Notes under the pieces: model-generated
Databases searched by the model: none
Told to the model about the DNA's origin: nothing
The model's input: only the letters and a program-made list of their open reading frames with translations
Program-made: the position numbers and the translations under genes
Part shown: positions 1 through 9,300 of the stretch, one piece after another
Position numbering within the stretch: position 1 is the first letter of the stretch
How the letters are laid out: each line of letters begins with the position of its first letter
From: JBFLYH01 sp964630235
GTDB lineage: Bacteria; Oederibacteriota; JAAXVQ01; JAUVAV01
Length of the DNA stretch: 64,000 nt
Direction: 5' to 3'
Assembly: GCA_964630235.1 (NCBI GenBank)
Contig: CAZVUO010000002.1
Location: forward strand, 558,001 to 622,000

Positions 1-1173
1 CGTATGGGTCGGCGTTGGCGTGAAGGTCCTGGTAACGGTCCTGGTCGGAGATGGCGTCGGCGTAATGGTCGGAGAGTTCGGATTGATCGTGGATGTGGGC
101 GTCACGGTAAAGGTGCGGGTAAAGGTGGGTGAAATGGTGGGCGTGAAGGTCGGCGTGGTGCCGCCGGTCCCATAGATCCTCACCGAATGGAAAGTGGCAT
201 AGGACCCGTTCGGCCCTTCCACGCTGAGCTGGATGCCGTAGAATTGCGTCCCGCTTTCCCCGGTCTTGCTCGGTATGTCAAACGTGTAGGTGCCTGGCGT
301 GCTGATGCTGGCCCCGGTGACCAGGTCCCAGAACTGATACGGCGGCGTGGGCCCGGGGTGGAAAATACCGACTCGCACGGTACAACCGTTAAGCGCCGTG
401 ATCACCACTTCAACTTGGTTGTATAAGCTTAAATCGACATCTTGAGAAAACGAGGTGACCTTGCCCCAGCCCGCGCTTCCGGCCACGGTCACGTCGGCCA
501 GGCTGTTCGTCGCATTGTAGGCGATCTCGGCGTTGAACCCGCTGTCATTGGTCTCGTCGTACCAGCCAGCTGGCTGGGCGCCGGGCGTGCCCGCATCGAA
601 GTGTTCATACCAGAGATTCGTGCTCGGAAGCGGGGTGAAGGTCGGAGTAGGCACGGCGCCGCCATAAATCCTTACAGAATGGAAAGTGGCATAGGACCCG
701 TTCGGCCCTTCCACGCTGAGCTGGATGCCGTAGAATTGCGTCCCGCTTTCCCCGGTCTTGCTCGGTATGTCAAACGTGTAGGTGCCTGGCGTGCTGATGC
801 TGGCCCCGGTGACCAGGTCCCAGAACTGATACGGCGGCGTGGGCCCGGGGTGGAAAATACCGACTCGCACGGTACAACCGTTAAGCGCCGTGATCACCAC
901 TTCAACTTGGTTGTATAAGCTTAAATCGACATCTTGAGAAAACGAGGTGACCTTGCCCCAGCCCGCGCTTCCGGCCACGGTCACGTCGGCCAGGCTGTTC
1001 GTCGCATTGTAGGCGATCTCGGCGTTGAACCCGCTGTCATTGGTCTCGTCGTACCAGCCAAGCGGCTGGGCGCCGGGCGTGCCGCCATCGAAGTGTTCAT
1101 ACCAAAGGTCAGCGGCCTGGGCATGCATGGCGCCCATTAAGAAAAAGCCTGCCAGCAGCGTGATTCTTTTCAT
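1..1173 (-). CDS. Secreted modular protein, N-terminal part (runs off the window)
   Basis: The frame is open from an ATG at 1173 to the window edge, so the C-terminus is missing. A GGGAGG Shine-Dalgarno sits 5 nt before the ATG. Residues 1-20 form a signal peptide (MKRITLLAGFF..., cleavage near AQA-A), so the product is exported. Two copies of a ~164-residue module follow; each starts with W-Y-E-H-F-D and contains a GWYDETN motif and a WGKV motif. The same module recurs in the next two genes. After the second module comes a Thr/Pro-rich linker, as in its neighbours, so a further catalytic or sorting domain probably lies beyond the edge. The two module copies are almost identical at DNA level. 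The module looks like a carbohydrate-binding or jelly-roll fold, but that is inference; no enzyme activity can be assigned. Confidence 0.85.
   Translation of the reverse strand, partial: MKRITLLAGFFLMGAMHAQAADLWYEHFDGGTPGAQPLGWYDETNDSGFNAEIAYNATNSLADVTVAGSAGWGKVTSFSQDVDLSLYNQVEVVITALNGCTVRVGIFHPGPTPPYQFWDLVTGASISTPGTYTFDIPSKTGESGTQFYGIQLSVEGPNGSYATFHSVRIYGGAVPTPTFTPLPSTNLWYEHFDAGTPGAQPAGWYDETNDSGFNAEIAYNATNSLADVTVAGSAGWGKVTSFSQDVDLSLYNQVEVVITALNGCTVRVGIFHPGPTPPYQFWDLVTGASISTPGTYTFDIPSKTGESGTQFYGIQLSVEGPNGSYATFHSVRIYGTGGTTPTFTPTISPTFTRTFTVTPTSTINPNSPTITPTPSPTRTVTRTFTPTPTHT
185..1060. repeat. Tandem intragenic duplication, 384 bp identical, period 492 bp
   Basis: Positions 185-568 and 677-1060 read as identical by eye, with homology fading outward into the flanks (about 160-617 and 652-1109). 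The copies encode two successive modules of the secreted protein. Perfect identity, including third codon positions, implies a very recent duplication or ongoing gene conversion. Confidence 0.9.
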
Positions 1174-1310
1174 TGTATCCTCCCTAAGGGAGTGGATGAA
1201 GGAGAGGTCGGAAGCTGTAGAAAAGGGTGTGCATCGTTACATGATTTATGTTCCATAATATACTTAGACTGGCATTACATGCAATTCGTTTCACATTTTT
1301 TTGTGTACTT

Positions 1311-1348
1311 AAAAAACAAGCCCCCTGGGTTGCCCCAGGGGGCTTGTT
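1311..1348 (-). terminator. Rho-independent terminator
   Basis: A perfect 15-bp stem (1315-1329 with 1334-1348) closes a 4-nt loop TTGC. On the minus strand it is followed by a run of T (1316-1311). It lies 18 nt after the stop of the gene ending at 1366. A nearly identical stem follows the paralogous gene that ends at 6352. Confidence 0.9.
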
Positions 1349-1365
1349 GTCAGCAGGCACGATTC

Positions 1366-4300
1366 CTACCGGATCAGCGCCACTTTCTTCAGGAGCCTCA
1401 AGATCTCCTTGCCGCTCCCGTCGGTCACCACGATCCGGCAGATATAGATCCCCGGCGCCACGCCCATGGCCTCCCAGGTCGTGCTCAGGGTCTGGCCCTG
1501 GCCGCCGTCCTTGTACTCCGTGATCGAGGCCACCCGCTCGCCGGTCAGGTGGTAGATATCTATCTGCACCTTGCCCGGCCCCGCGAGGTTGTACGCGAAG
1601 TTCACGTTCCCGCGCGACGGATTGGGATAGGCCATGACCTGGTTCTTGCCCAGCCACGGCGTGGGCGTGGAGGTCGGGGTCGGCGTGGAAGTGCTCACCG
1701 GCGTGGCGGTCTGTATAGGTGTGGGCGTAATGGTGAATGTGGCGGATGGCATTGGCGGCATCATGGGGTTAACGGTACTACCCATCACGCTCCCCTCTTG
1801 ACCAACCCATAAATAATCAGTTTCTAAATATTTCCCAGAAGCACCTTCAACCACCAATTCAAGATTGAATTGCTTGATACCGGTCCAGCCAGTGGCCGCA
1901 GAAATGTCATACGTAAATTCTCCGGTATTTGAAGTACTGTTCTGCAAGGTGTATTTTGATTGGCTGTCCTTCTCACGGATTTCCAATTTCCAGGTATCTC
2001 CTGCCGAAATCCGGTTAACCTTGAACCCAACCACCGGATAATCATCAACATTGGCTGTAATCAAAGGCGATTGAACTTTACCCCACCCATCCCCTTCAAC
2101 GGTACGCGTGATGCTGGCCAATGAGGAATAAGCGGAATAGGCTATATGGGCGTTGAATCCCGCGTCATCGTTTTCGTCCCGCCAACCCTGCGGTTGCACC
2201 CACATCGTACCTTTAAAATGATCTGCCCAGATCATCCCTGCCGGAAGGGCCGGTTCCGGAGGCCGGGTAGTCCCTGTAACCACGCTGATATTTTCACATA
2301 AAATCGAACCATTGTTGACCGGCAAGGGGGGATCTCCGCTAGCCACACCGATTCTAAATTTAAAGCTGTGAATCCCTTGCTGCATGTCCTCCGGCACATA
2401 ATGTTTTAAATTGTAAACATATTCGCCCGGTAAAGCAGAATCATATTCCACGCGGATTCCGGAGTCGTTGTTGTTCGGATCCAAGTGCAGATATCCATAC
2501 CACACGCGCTGAACATCCCTAATATTCAAGCGCAAATCAACTTCCTGACTCATATCCACGCTAAAAGCCTGGCTAGAAAGGATGCTGCCCCAAAAAGCGT
2601 TATAAGTCGTTCCTGCGGCCTCCACTTTAATATCAGTACCATTAATCGCGCGGCTGACCGTCCCGTCAAAAGGCGGCCATTGCGCAACGACACCGGGCAA
2701 TTGGGCGTTGAGCAGTATTTGCTCAGCGCCCGCGGCGTCCGGCAGCAAAAGAATCGGTGTCTCGGGCCTCGTGATTGGCCCCGGGTTATTGAAATCCGTG
2801 CCTGTATAGGCGTTCTGTATCGCCGCTACACCGTCGCGCATGTTTCCAGTCGCGGTATAGCATCCCTTGTTTTGTGTGACAAAGTCATTCAGTGTCCATA
2901 CCATCGTACCGGCAATATCCGCTTTATAAATCTGCTGGTAGACGCGATCAAAATAAGCCGTAATTGAATTTGCAGAATACCCCGCATTGTAATCCAATCC
3001 ATGCTCTTCAAATATTATTGGCCGCATTTTGCCTTTTTTCGCCATCAAACGACGGGCTTGCATAATCATCCCTAATTCCGGTTTGTCATTACCCAGCGAA
3101 TGGAGCGCAAAAACGTCAATATGATCTAGAAAGGTGTCCACATTGTTTAAATCCTTGATATTAACCGCAAATGGCCGGCTGGAGGCCGCAATCAGAAGGT
3201 GATTCGAATCTTGATTCTTCATGTGTTCCGCCAGATCAGCATGCCAGGCATAGGCTTCGTTTTTCTTGCTGGGCAACGCCAAATGCAGCACATATAAATC
3301 CAGTTCACTGGTTACACCCCAAGCAAATATTCGGTCATCTTCTTTGAATCGGCCAAGGACATCGGTCACATGGTCTCTCATCCCCGGCCATTTCGACACG
3401 GAATAATCCCGGCTATAGGGGAAGAAAGTAAATTCCACCAGCAGACCTAAGCGATCGGCAAGATACAAGAAATTTTCCATGCGCGCCAGCATCTCGGGTT
3501 TTTCTCCCGGCGCCCCAAATTCGTCATAGTGCACGAAAAACCGGACCGCATTGAATCCAAGCTGCGTGACGCGCGCAAGTTCTAGTTCAACCATCTCCGG
3601 ATTCCAATCAGTCCACACTTCATGGTCGTTTTCGTTGTAGGTGGAAGGATAGTAATTAATACCCTTGATTTTTATAGTGGTCCCATTCAACTCCAGTTGT
3701 TCGGGTTCAGTGGTACTGATTTTAACGAAGTTTGTGGAGGCCGGCCTGCGGGCCCCAAATATCTTCACATAGTCAATGGAAATGCTACCTCCTGCACTTC
3801 CCTGTACCGCAATCTGTATCTGCACATGCTTGTCACCGGTCAGGCCGGTGATTTCTTTATAATTATAATAGTGGCGTCCAGGAGCAGTTTGTAGTGGACA
3901 GAGATCGTAGTAATTGCCCGTCACATTTTTAATACCTACTTTCCATGAAGCGCCGGGCGAAACACTATCCACCTTGATTTCTAGATAATCATATTGGCTT
4001 ACATCTATCAAGAACGGTCTGGATACGGTTCTGCCTTCCGTGTTTTCAATTATAGTGAGTGTTGCAGTCGTGCCTGATTCATCCCCAATAAATTGCGAGT
4101 CCAAAGTTGTATTTTCGCTTTCATCAAACCAGGCAAACGGCTGAGAGGACTTTTCCCGGAAGTGATCGAACCAAAATTCCGCGATCGGCGTGACCGATAC
4201 CGTAACCGTCGGGGTCATCGTCGGGGTTGGTGTGATGGTAGTAGTTTGTGTCATGGTCAAGGTCGGCGTAGCTGTCGGGCTTATGGTGCTCGACATAGTC

Positions 4301-5850
4301 GGTGTTGGTGTCTTTGTCAGCGTAGGCGTCACCGTGAATGTCGGCGTCAAGGGATAGGCTTGACGCACACTTGCCGTGTCAAAGATCGCCGAGTGATTAA
4401 GCCCTTCCGTGAACAATTCAAGGCTGAAGGTTTTTATGCCGCTCCAGCCCAGAACCGTCCGTAAATCCCAAGCATAGGTCCCGGCCGCGGATATGTTTTG
4501 TTGGATGTCATAGCCGGCGCCGTCCCGGTATACACCGACTTTTACGCTTCCCGTTACGATTTGGTCTATCTTTATTTCCAGCAGCGGATACTGATCCACA
4601 TCCACGGTAATATTTTGGCCGGTCATGATTTGCGCATAATTGGCTTGGCCGTCATTGGTTTCCACTACATACCCGTCGCGGGTGTCGTACCAGGCCACAG
4701 GCCTCGACATCAACCAGCCTTGCGGCGGATTGCCTGGAGAGGAGGGCGGAATATCATCGGAATACTTGAATTCATCCTGCCAGGCAATCGTCGAAGAAAC
4801 GGTCTGAAGCGGATTGGTGCTGATCTTCACATAATCCAATTTTACCTGGCAATTCGCACCTTCCGAAGTCAACTCAACACCCATATTCTTGATACCGCAC
4901 CAAGCGCCGTAAGAAGCCGCAGAAATATCAAAAGTATAAACCCCGGGCCGGCTAATCGCCCTCGCGCAGGTGAAGGACTGCCAGCCACCCGAGGTGGTGA
5001 ACACATTGACTCTGAAAGTTCCATTGGTCACGCTGTCCAACTTGACTTCCAGCGTGGGATAGACATTCAAATTGACATTCTGCGACCAGGACTGGACTTT
5101 TCCCCAAGCTGCACCTGCGCAGGTGGTTAGCAGCGCCTTACCATTTTGGGCGTCATAGCTGAGTTCCGCGTTGAAAGAGCTGTTATTGGTTTCGTCGTAC
5201 CAACTAGGCGGCTGCATACCGGGAGACGAAGGTGGAACGTCATCGTTATAAAGGAATTCTTCCCACATGGTGTACATGGCATATGTGGGTTTGCGGGTGA
5301 TTTTGATATAATCAAGTTCCACCCATTTGCCAGCAGCGCCTTCAACCACGATTTCGAATTTAAAAGCATGCGTCCCGGTCCAGCCGGCGATGGCAGCATA
5401 ATCATAGCAATACGTCCCGGCCTGATTTTTGGTTGTCTGGATGACCCAGGAGGGGGCGCTAGGTGTGCTTTCTCGAAGAATCAGTTTCCATCCCGAATTT
5501 GCCGCCAGCCTATTGACTTTAATCTCCACCAATGGATAGTCATCGACATTGACGACTCGTTGCGGAGTCTGAACTTTGCCCCAGTTACTTTCAGCTGTCC
5601 TTGTTACCGCCGCTACCGAAGATTGATACGCATAAGCGATGTGGGCATTGAAATCCGATGAGTTGGTCTCGTCTAACCAGCCGGTCGGTTGAATCCCAGG
5701 AACACCGCCGTCAAAATGATTGATCCAGATATCCGGCGTGGGAGTTGCTGTTGGCGCCGCTTCGGCCAAATGCGGTTGAATAACAAAAATAGGGCCGGCT
5801 CCCAGCAAGACCATGGTTAAGAACAAGTTAAGCGTTTTTTTTCGTGGCAT
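1366..5850 (-). CDS. Secreted multimodular glycosidase-like protein with C-terminal sorting domain
   Basis: The start was placed at 5850 (MPRKKTLN) because GGAGG lies 5 nt upstream; the ATG at 5868 has no such site. A signal peptide ending near AEA-A is followed by three copies of the W..HF/GW.DE/WGKV module (about residues 25-490), a Thr/Pro linker (500-556), a fourth module, then a TIM barrel (about 720-1010) resembling GH5/GH2 glycosidases. The barrel has a candidate nucleophile in IIFEEHG (~946). At the acid/base position it reads WGVTSELD (~846) instead of the usual N-E pair. Another module and a linker precede an ~85-residue FlgD/T9SS-like C-terminal domain (MAYPNPSRG ... KKVALIR). It probably binds or cuts polysaccharide at the cell surface; the substrate cannot be read from the sequence. 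The Asn-to-Ser change leaves catalysis uncertain. Confidence 0.85.
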   Translation of the reverse strand: MPRKKTLNLFLTMVLLGAGPIFVIQPHLAEAAPTATPTPDIWINHFDGGVPGIQPTGWLDETNSSDFNAHIAYAYQSSVAAVTRTAESNWGKVQTPQRVVNVDDYPLVEIKVNRLAANSGWKLILRESTPSAPSWVIQTTKNQAGTYCYDYAAIAGWTGTHAFKFEIVVEGAAGKWVELDYIKITRKPTYAMYTMWEEFLYNDDVPPSSPGMQPPSWYDETNNSSFNAELSYDAQNGKALLTTCAGAAWGKVQSWSQNVNLNVYPTLEVKLDSVTNGTFRVNVFTTSGGWQSFTCARAISRPGVYTFDISAASYGAWCGIKNMGVELTSEGANCQVKLDYVKISTNPLQTVSSTIAWQDEFKYSDDIPPSSPGNPPQGWLMSRPVAWYDTRDGYVVETNDGQANYAQIMTGQNITVDVDQYPLLEIKIDQIVTGSVKVGVYRDGAGYDIQQNISAAGTYAWDLRTVLGWSGIKTFSLELFTEGLNHSAIFDTASVRQAYPLTPTFTVTPTLTKTPTPTMSSTISPTATPTLTMTQTTTITPTPTMTPTVTVSVTPIAEFWFDHFREKSSQPFAWFDESENTTLDSQFIGDESGTTATLTIIENTEGRTVSRPFLIDVSQYDYLEIKVDSVSPGASWKVGIKNVTGNYYDLCPLQTAPGRHYYNYKEITGLTGDKHVQIQIAVQGSAGGSISIDYVKIFGARRPASTNFVKISTTEPEQLELNGTTIKIKGINYYPSTYNENDHEVWTDWNPEMVELELARVTQLGFNAVRFFVHYDEFGAPGEKPEMLARMENFLYLADRLGLLVEFTFFPYSRDYSVSKWPGMRDHVTDVLGRFKEDDRIFAWGVTSELDLYVLHLALPSKKNEAYAWHADLAEHMKNQDSNHLLIAASSRPFAVNIKDLNNVDTFLDHIDVFALHSLGNDKPELGMIMQARRLMAKKGKMRPIIFEEHGLDYNAGYSANSITAYFDRVYQQIYKADIAGTMVWTLNDFVTQNKGCYTATGNMRDGVAAIQNAYTGTDFNNPGPITRPETPILLLPDAAGAEQILLNAQLPGVVAQWPPFDGTVSRAINGTDIKVEAAGTTYNAFWGSILSSQAFSVDMSQEVDLRLNIRDVQRVWYGYLHLDPNNNDSGIRVEYDSALPGEYVYNLKHYVPEDMQQGIHSFKFRIGVASGDPPLPVNNGSILCENISVVTGTTRPPEPALPAGMIWADHFKGTMWVQPQGWRDENDDAGFNAHIAYSAYSSLASITRTVEGDGWGKVQSPLITANVDDYPVVGFKVNRISAGDTWKLEIREKDSQSKYTLQNSTSNTGEFTYDISAATGWTGIKQFNLELVVEGASGKYLETDYLWVGQEGSVMGSTVNPMMPPMPSATFTITPTPIQTATPVSTSTPTPTSTPTPWLGKNQVMAYPNPSRGNVNFAYNLAGPGKVQIDIYHLTGERVASITEYKDGGQGQTLSTTWEAMGVAPGIYICRIVVTDGSGKEILRLLKKVALIR

Positions 5851-6295
5851 CAGTTCCTCCGGGATCATTTAATGCCTGATCACATTGGTTGCTAATGACG
5901 GTACTCGTGAAGTGGGCATCAACTTTAAATTCTTGGATCGTTTGTGGTTGGAAGGTAGAACCAGAGCGCTCATAGGTCAGAGCAAGCAAGGGATGCCCAT
6001 CCATGATCTCTTCCCCACTGGTTTGGACTAGAGAGCACGAATCACAAGAGGTAGGCTTTACAAGGGGTAAGACTACCTTAATCCATTATTTATTACAAGT
6101 AACTTGATAATAATTTGACACAATTCGACTATTTCCTTACAAACGAAGGATTTTGTGTCGATGGGGTGCCCAGAAATGCGTATAGTCGGGAAAGGGCGGG
6201 AGGGATAAACGAAAAGAATTGATTTTAGCTTACTTCCGGAACCCAAACACCCGCACCAGCAAAATGAAATGAAAGGGTTTGCTAGTTAAAGAAGA
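5851..6295. other. AT-rich intergenic region, no gene seen
   Basis: About 450 bp between two secreted-protein genes on the minus strand. It must hold the promoter of the 1366-5850 gene. I see a perfect 5-bp-arm palindrome CAAGTAACTTG at 6096-6106 in an AT-rich stretch, which could be an operator, and a TTGACA at 6116 facing the plus strand with no gene to serve. No open frame is convincing. Confidence 0.5.
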
Positions 6296-6330
6296 AAAAT
6301 TGAAGCCCCCTGGGTTTCCCCAGGGGGCTT
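6296..6330 (-). terminator. Rho-independent terminator
   Basis: A 12-bp stem (6303-6314 with 6319-6330) and TTTC loop, followed on the minus strand by a T-rich stretch. It lies 22 nt after the stop of the 6352-12330 gene and shares its core stem with the terminator at 1311-1348. Confidence 0.85.
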
Positions 6331-6351
6331 GGTTTTCCTGCGCCGCTGAAT

Positions 6352-9300
6352 CTACCGGATCAGCGCCACTTTCTTCATCACCTTCATTACCTCGTTCCCT
6401 CCGCTGTCCGTCACCACGATGCGGCAGAGGTAAATACCCGGCGCCACACCCATGGCCTCCCAGGTCGTGCTCAGGGTCTGGCCCTGGCCTCCGTCCTTGT
6501 ACTCCGTGATCGAGGCCACCCGCTCGCCGGTCAGGCGGTAGATATCAATCTTCACCTTACCCGGCCCTGCCAGCGTGTAGGCGAAGTTCACACTGCCGCG
6601 TGAAGGATTGGGATAGGCCATAACCTCTTTGCTGCCTAGCCAGGGCGTGGGCGTGGAGGTTGGCGTGATGGTCGGCGTCGCGGTCGCGGTATAGGCAGTC
6701 GTGGCCGTGGCCTCGGGCGTTTTGGTGGGTGTGAAGGTGGCCGGAGGCATAAACTGGACTACATTGCCCAGCACTGTGTCCTCCTCCCCAACGCGCAGCC
6801 AGTCAACTGTTACAGCTTTTCCTGGGTCGCCTTCCACCACCAGCTGGACCCGGAAGGTGTGCACACCGCTCCAGCCTGTAACCGAGGCATAGTTATACTT
6901 GAAACTGCCGGTTCCGGTCTGGCTGCCGGACAGGTCGTAGTACTGCCAAGCGCCGCCTTCTTCCTGGATGCCCAGTTTCCAGCTGGTGAAGGTCGTCACG
7001 GAAATGATCTGCACCTCGACATAACCATGGGTCGAAACATCGCAGGTAATGACCGGCGACAGCACCTTGCCCCAGTTGCTGTCCGCGGTGCGTGTCACTG
7101 CCGCCAGGGACGCAGTGGAGGAATAGGCGATCTCGGCGTTGAAGGCCGCGTTCTCGGTCTCGTCCAGCCAGTTCGCCGGCTGGGCTCCGGCTGTGCCCAC
7201 GAACTCCTCGAAATAGGCGTTGCTCGGCAATGGGGTGGCGGTCGGGGTCGCAGTCGGTGTGGCGGTCGGCGTAGGCGTGCCGCCATTGTACAGGCGGACG
7301 CTATCGAAGATAGCCACATGATCCGCGCCTTCCACGATCAGCTGGACCCCGAGGGTGGTAATGCCGGTCCATCCCACCAGGGTTGGAATGTCGAAGGTAT
7401 AGGTCCCGGCGGCCGCGATATACTGACCGACGGTATAGAACGAATTGTTCCTAAAGACCTCCACCTTTACCGTGCCCGTGACCACCTGGCCGATCGTGAC
7501 CTCCAGGGTGCGATGCACATCCAGGTCAACAGTGATGTTCTCGCCGGTCGAAATCGTGCCATAGGGGTACCCGCTGACTGTCTCCAGCCGCGCCAGACCG
7601 GCTGTGCTTTCATATTTGAACAGGCCACTGTTTGCAGGCGAGAGCCAGCCCTGTACCGCGTCGCCAGGTGAAGCAGGAGGAATATCATCTGCATACAGCA
7701 GTTCATCTTCCCAGGCAATGTCTTGGGACACGGTGTGGAGACTGCCGCTGCGGATGGCCACGGAGTCGAAGTCCACCTGAACATTCGAACCATACACGAT
7801 CAGTTCCACACCCAGATACTTGGTGGTGGTCCAGCCGGTCTCTGTCGGCAGGTGGAAGGTGTATACCCCCGGCCGTGTGATATCCTCACCGCACGAGAAA
7901 GCAGACCACCCGCCAGTGGTCGAGAAGACCACCACCTTGGCCGTACCCTGGAAAACGCGGCTGATGACCACTTCCAGGATCGGGGTCTGGCTCAAGTTCA
8001 CGTCCTGCGAGAAGGACTGCACCTTGCCCCAGCCCGCGCCGCTCACCGTGCTCACCGTGGCCAGACCGTCCTGGCTGGCGTACGCGATCTCGGCGTTGAA
8101 ACTGCCATCGTTGGACTCGTCGTACCACCCCGGCGCCTGCTGACCGGGTGAGGCTGGCGGCGTGTCGTCGGAATAATTAAATGCCTCGGACCACAGATAC
8201 TGTGGAACAAGCGTTTCTGTGGCTGTCGGCGTTATGGTGGGCGTGGGTGTGGAGGTAGGGGTTATCGTGGGTGTCGGGGTCGAGGTCGGGGTGGGTGTGC
8301 GCGAGGCAATGGACCACATATGGTATTCCATGGAAGACTCAGCCTGCAAGTAATCGCCTTGCACAATAGCAGCGCTGGCCTCGTCCGCGGCCTGCTGGGC
8401 TGGATCCTCCGGCGGGAATTCCTTTCTCACGGTGTAGCCCCAGAACGGCACGACCAAGTTGGCCTGGTTGGCCGCTTGATTCTTCATTTCCGCGATCTTC
8501 TCCCGGGCTGTGTTCACGGGGATGAACATCCGGTCAATGGTCTCGTTGTCTCCCACGGCCGCGCCTTGAACCCCTTGGGGGACATATTTGGCATAAAAGT
8601 CGATCGAAGGCTCGATGTTCGCCCCTTCCCACCAATCATTGAAGGTGACCACCTGCCTGACCGGGAATTTGTTTTTCATGACCCGGTCAAGATGGTAATT
8701 GTAGGTGTACAGGTAGGGCGCAGGATCCCCGTCCTCGCGTACCCGGGGGATGATCCGGTGTTTGGTGCCGTCCCAATTTAATATGTATTGGTCATCGAAT
8801 CCCGGCCAAGCGCCGGCGCCGACAAACGCCGTCTTCCCCAACTCCATATCATAGCGTTCGAGCAGGCTTTGCTGGTTCCAGTAGCGGATCTCCTCGGCGA
8901 TATTGTGCTTGATGATCTGCGGCGTCACGCCGGTATTGCTTCCCGTTCCCGCAAAAGGCTGAGGCCACTCAAAATACCCTTCCAGCACTTCAATATACTT
9001 ATGCGTTCCTTCCATCTCTCCGGGGAATTCCGTTCGGGCCGTATTCGACAGCAGGATCGGCGACAACCCCGTCCAATTGCTCAACCCCGAAGAGGGGTCC
9101 ACGGTCTGCACGTTCCAAATATAGGTGTTCTTCCAATAAAATAATTCGTCCGCGGTCAGCCTCATACGGCCCTTGACCGGATGGACCTCGTTCTCGTACC
9201 CGAATAAATACATGACTGGCCTGGAATCGATCGTATACTGGACAACACCAGCTCCTTGATACATTTGCAGCCACAGCAGCATATCGCGGTAAGCCTGCCG

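Noticed and set aside
6116..6145. A plus-strand TTGACA with 17-nt spacing to TACAAA
   Set aside because: No plus-strand gene follows; it lies in an AT-rich stretch and is probably chance.
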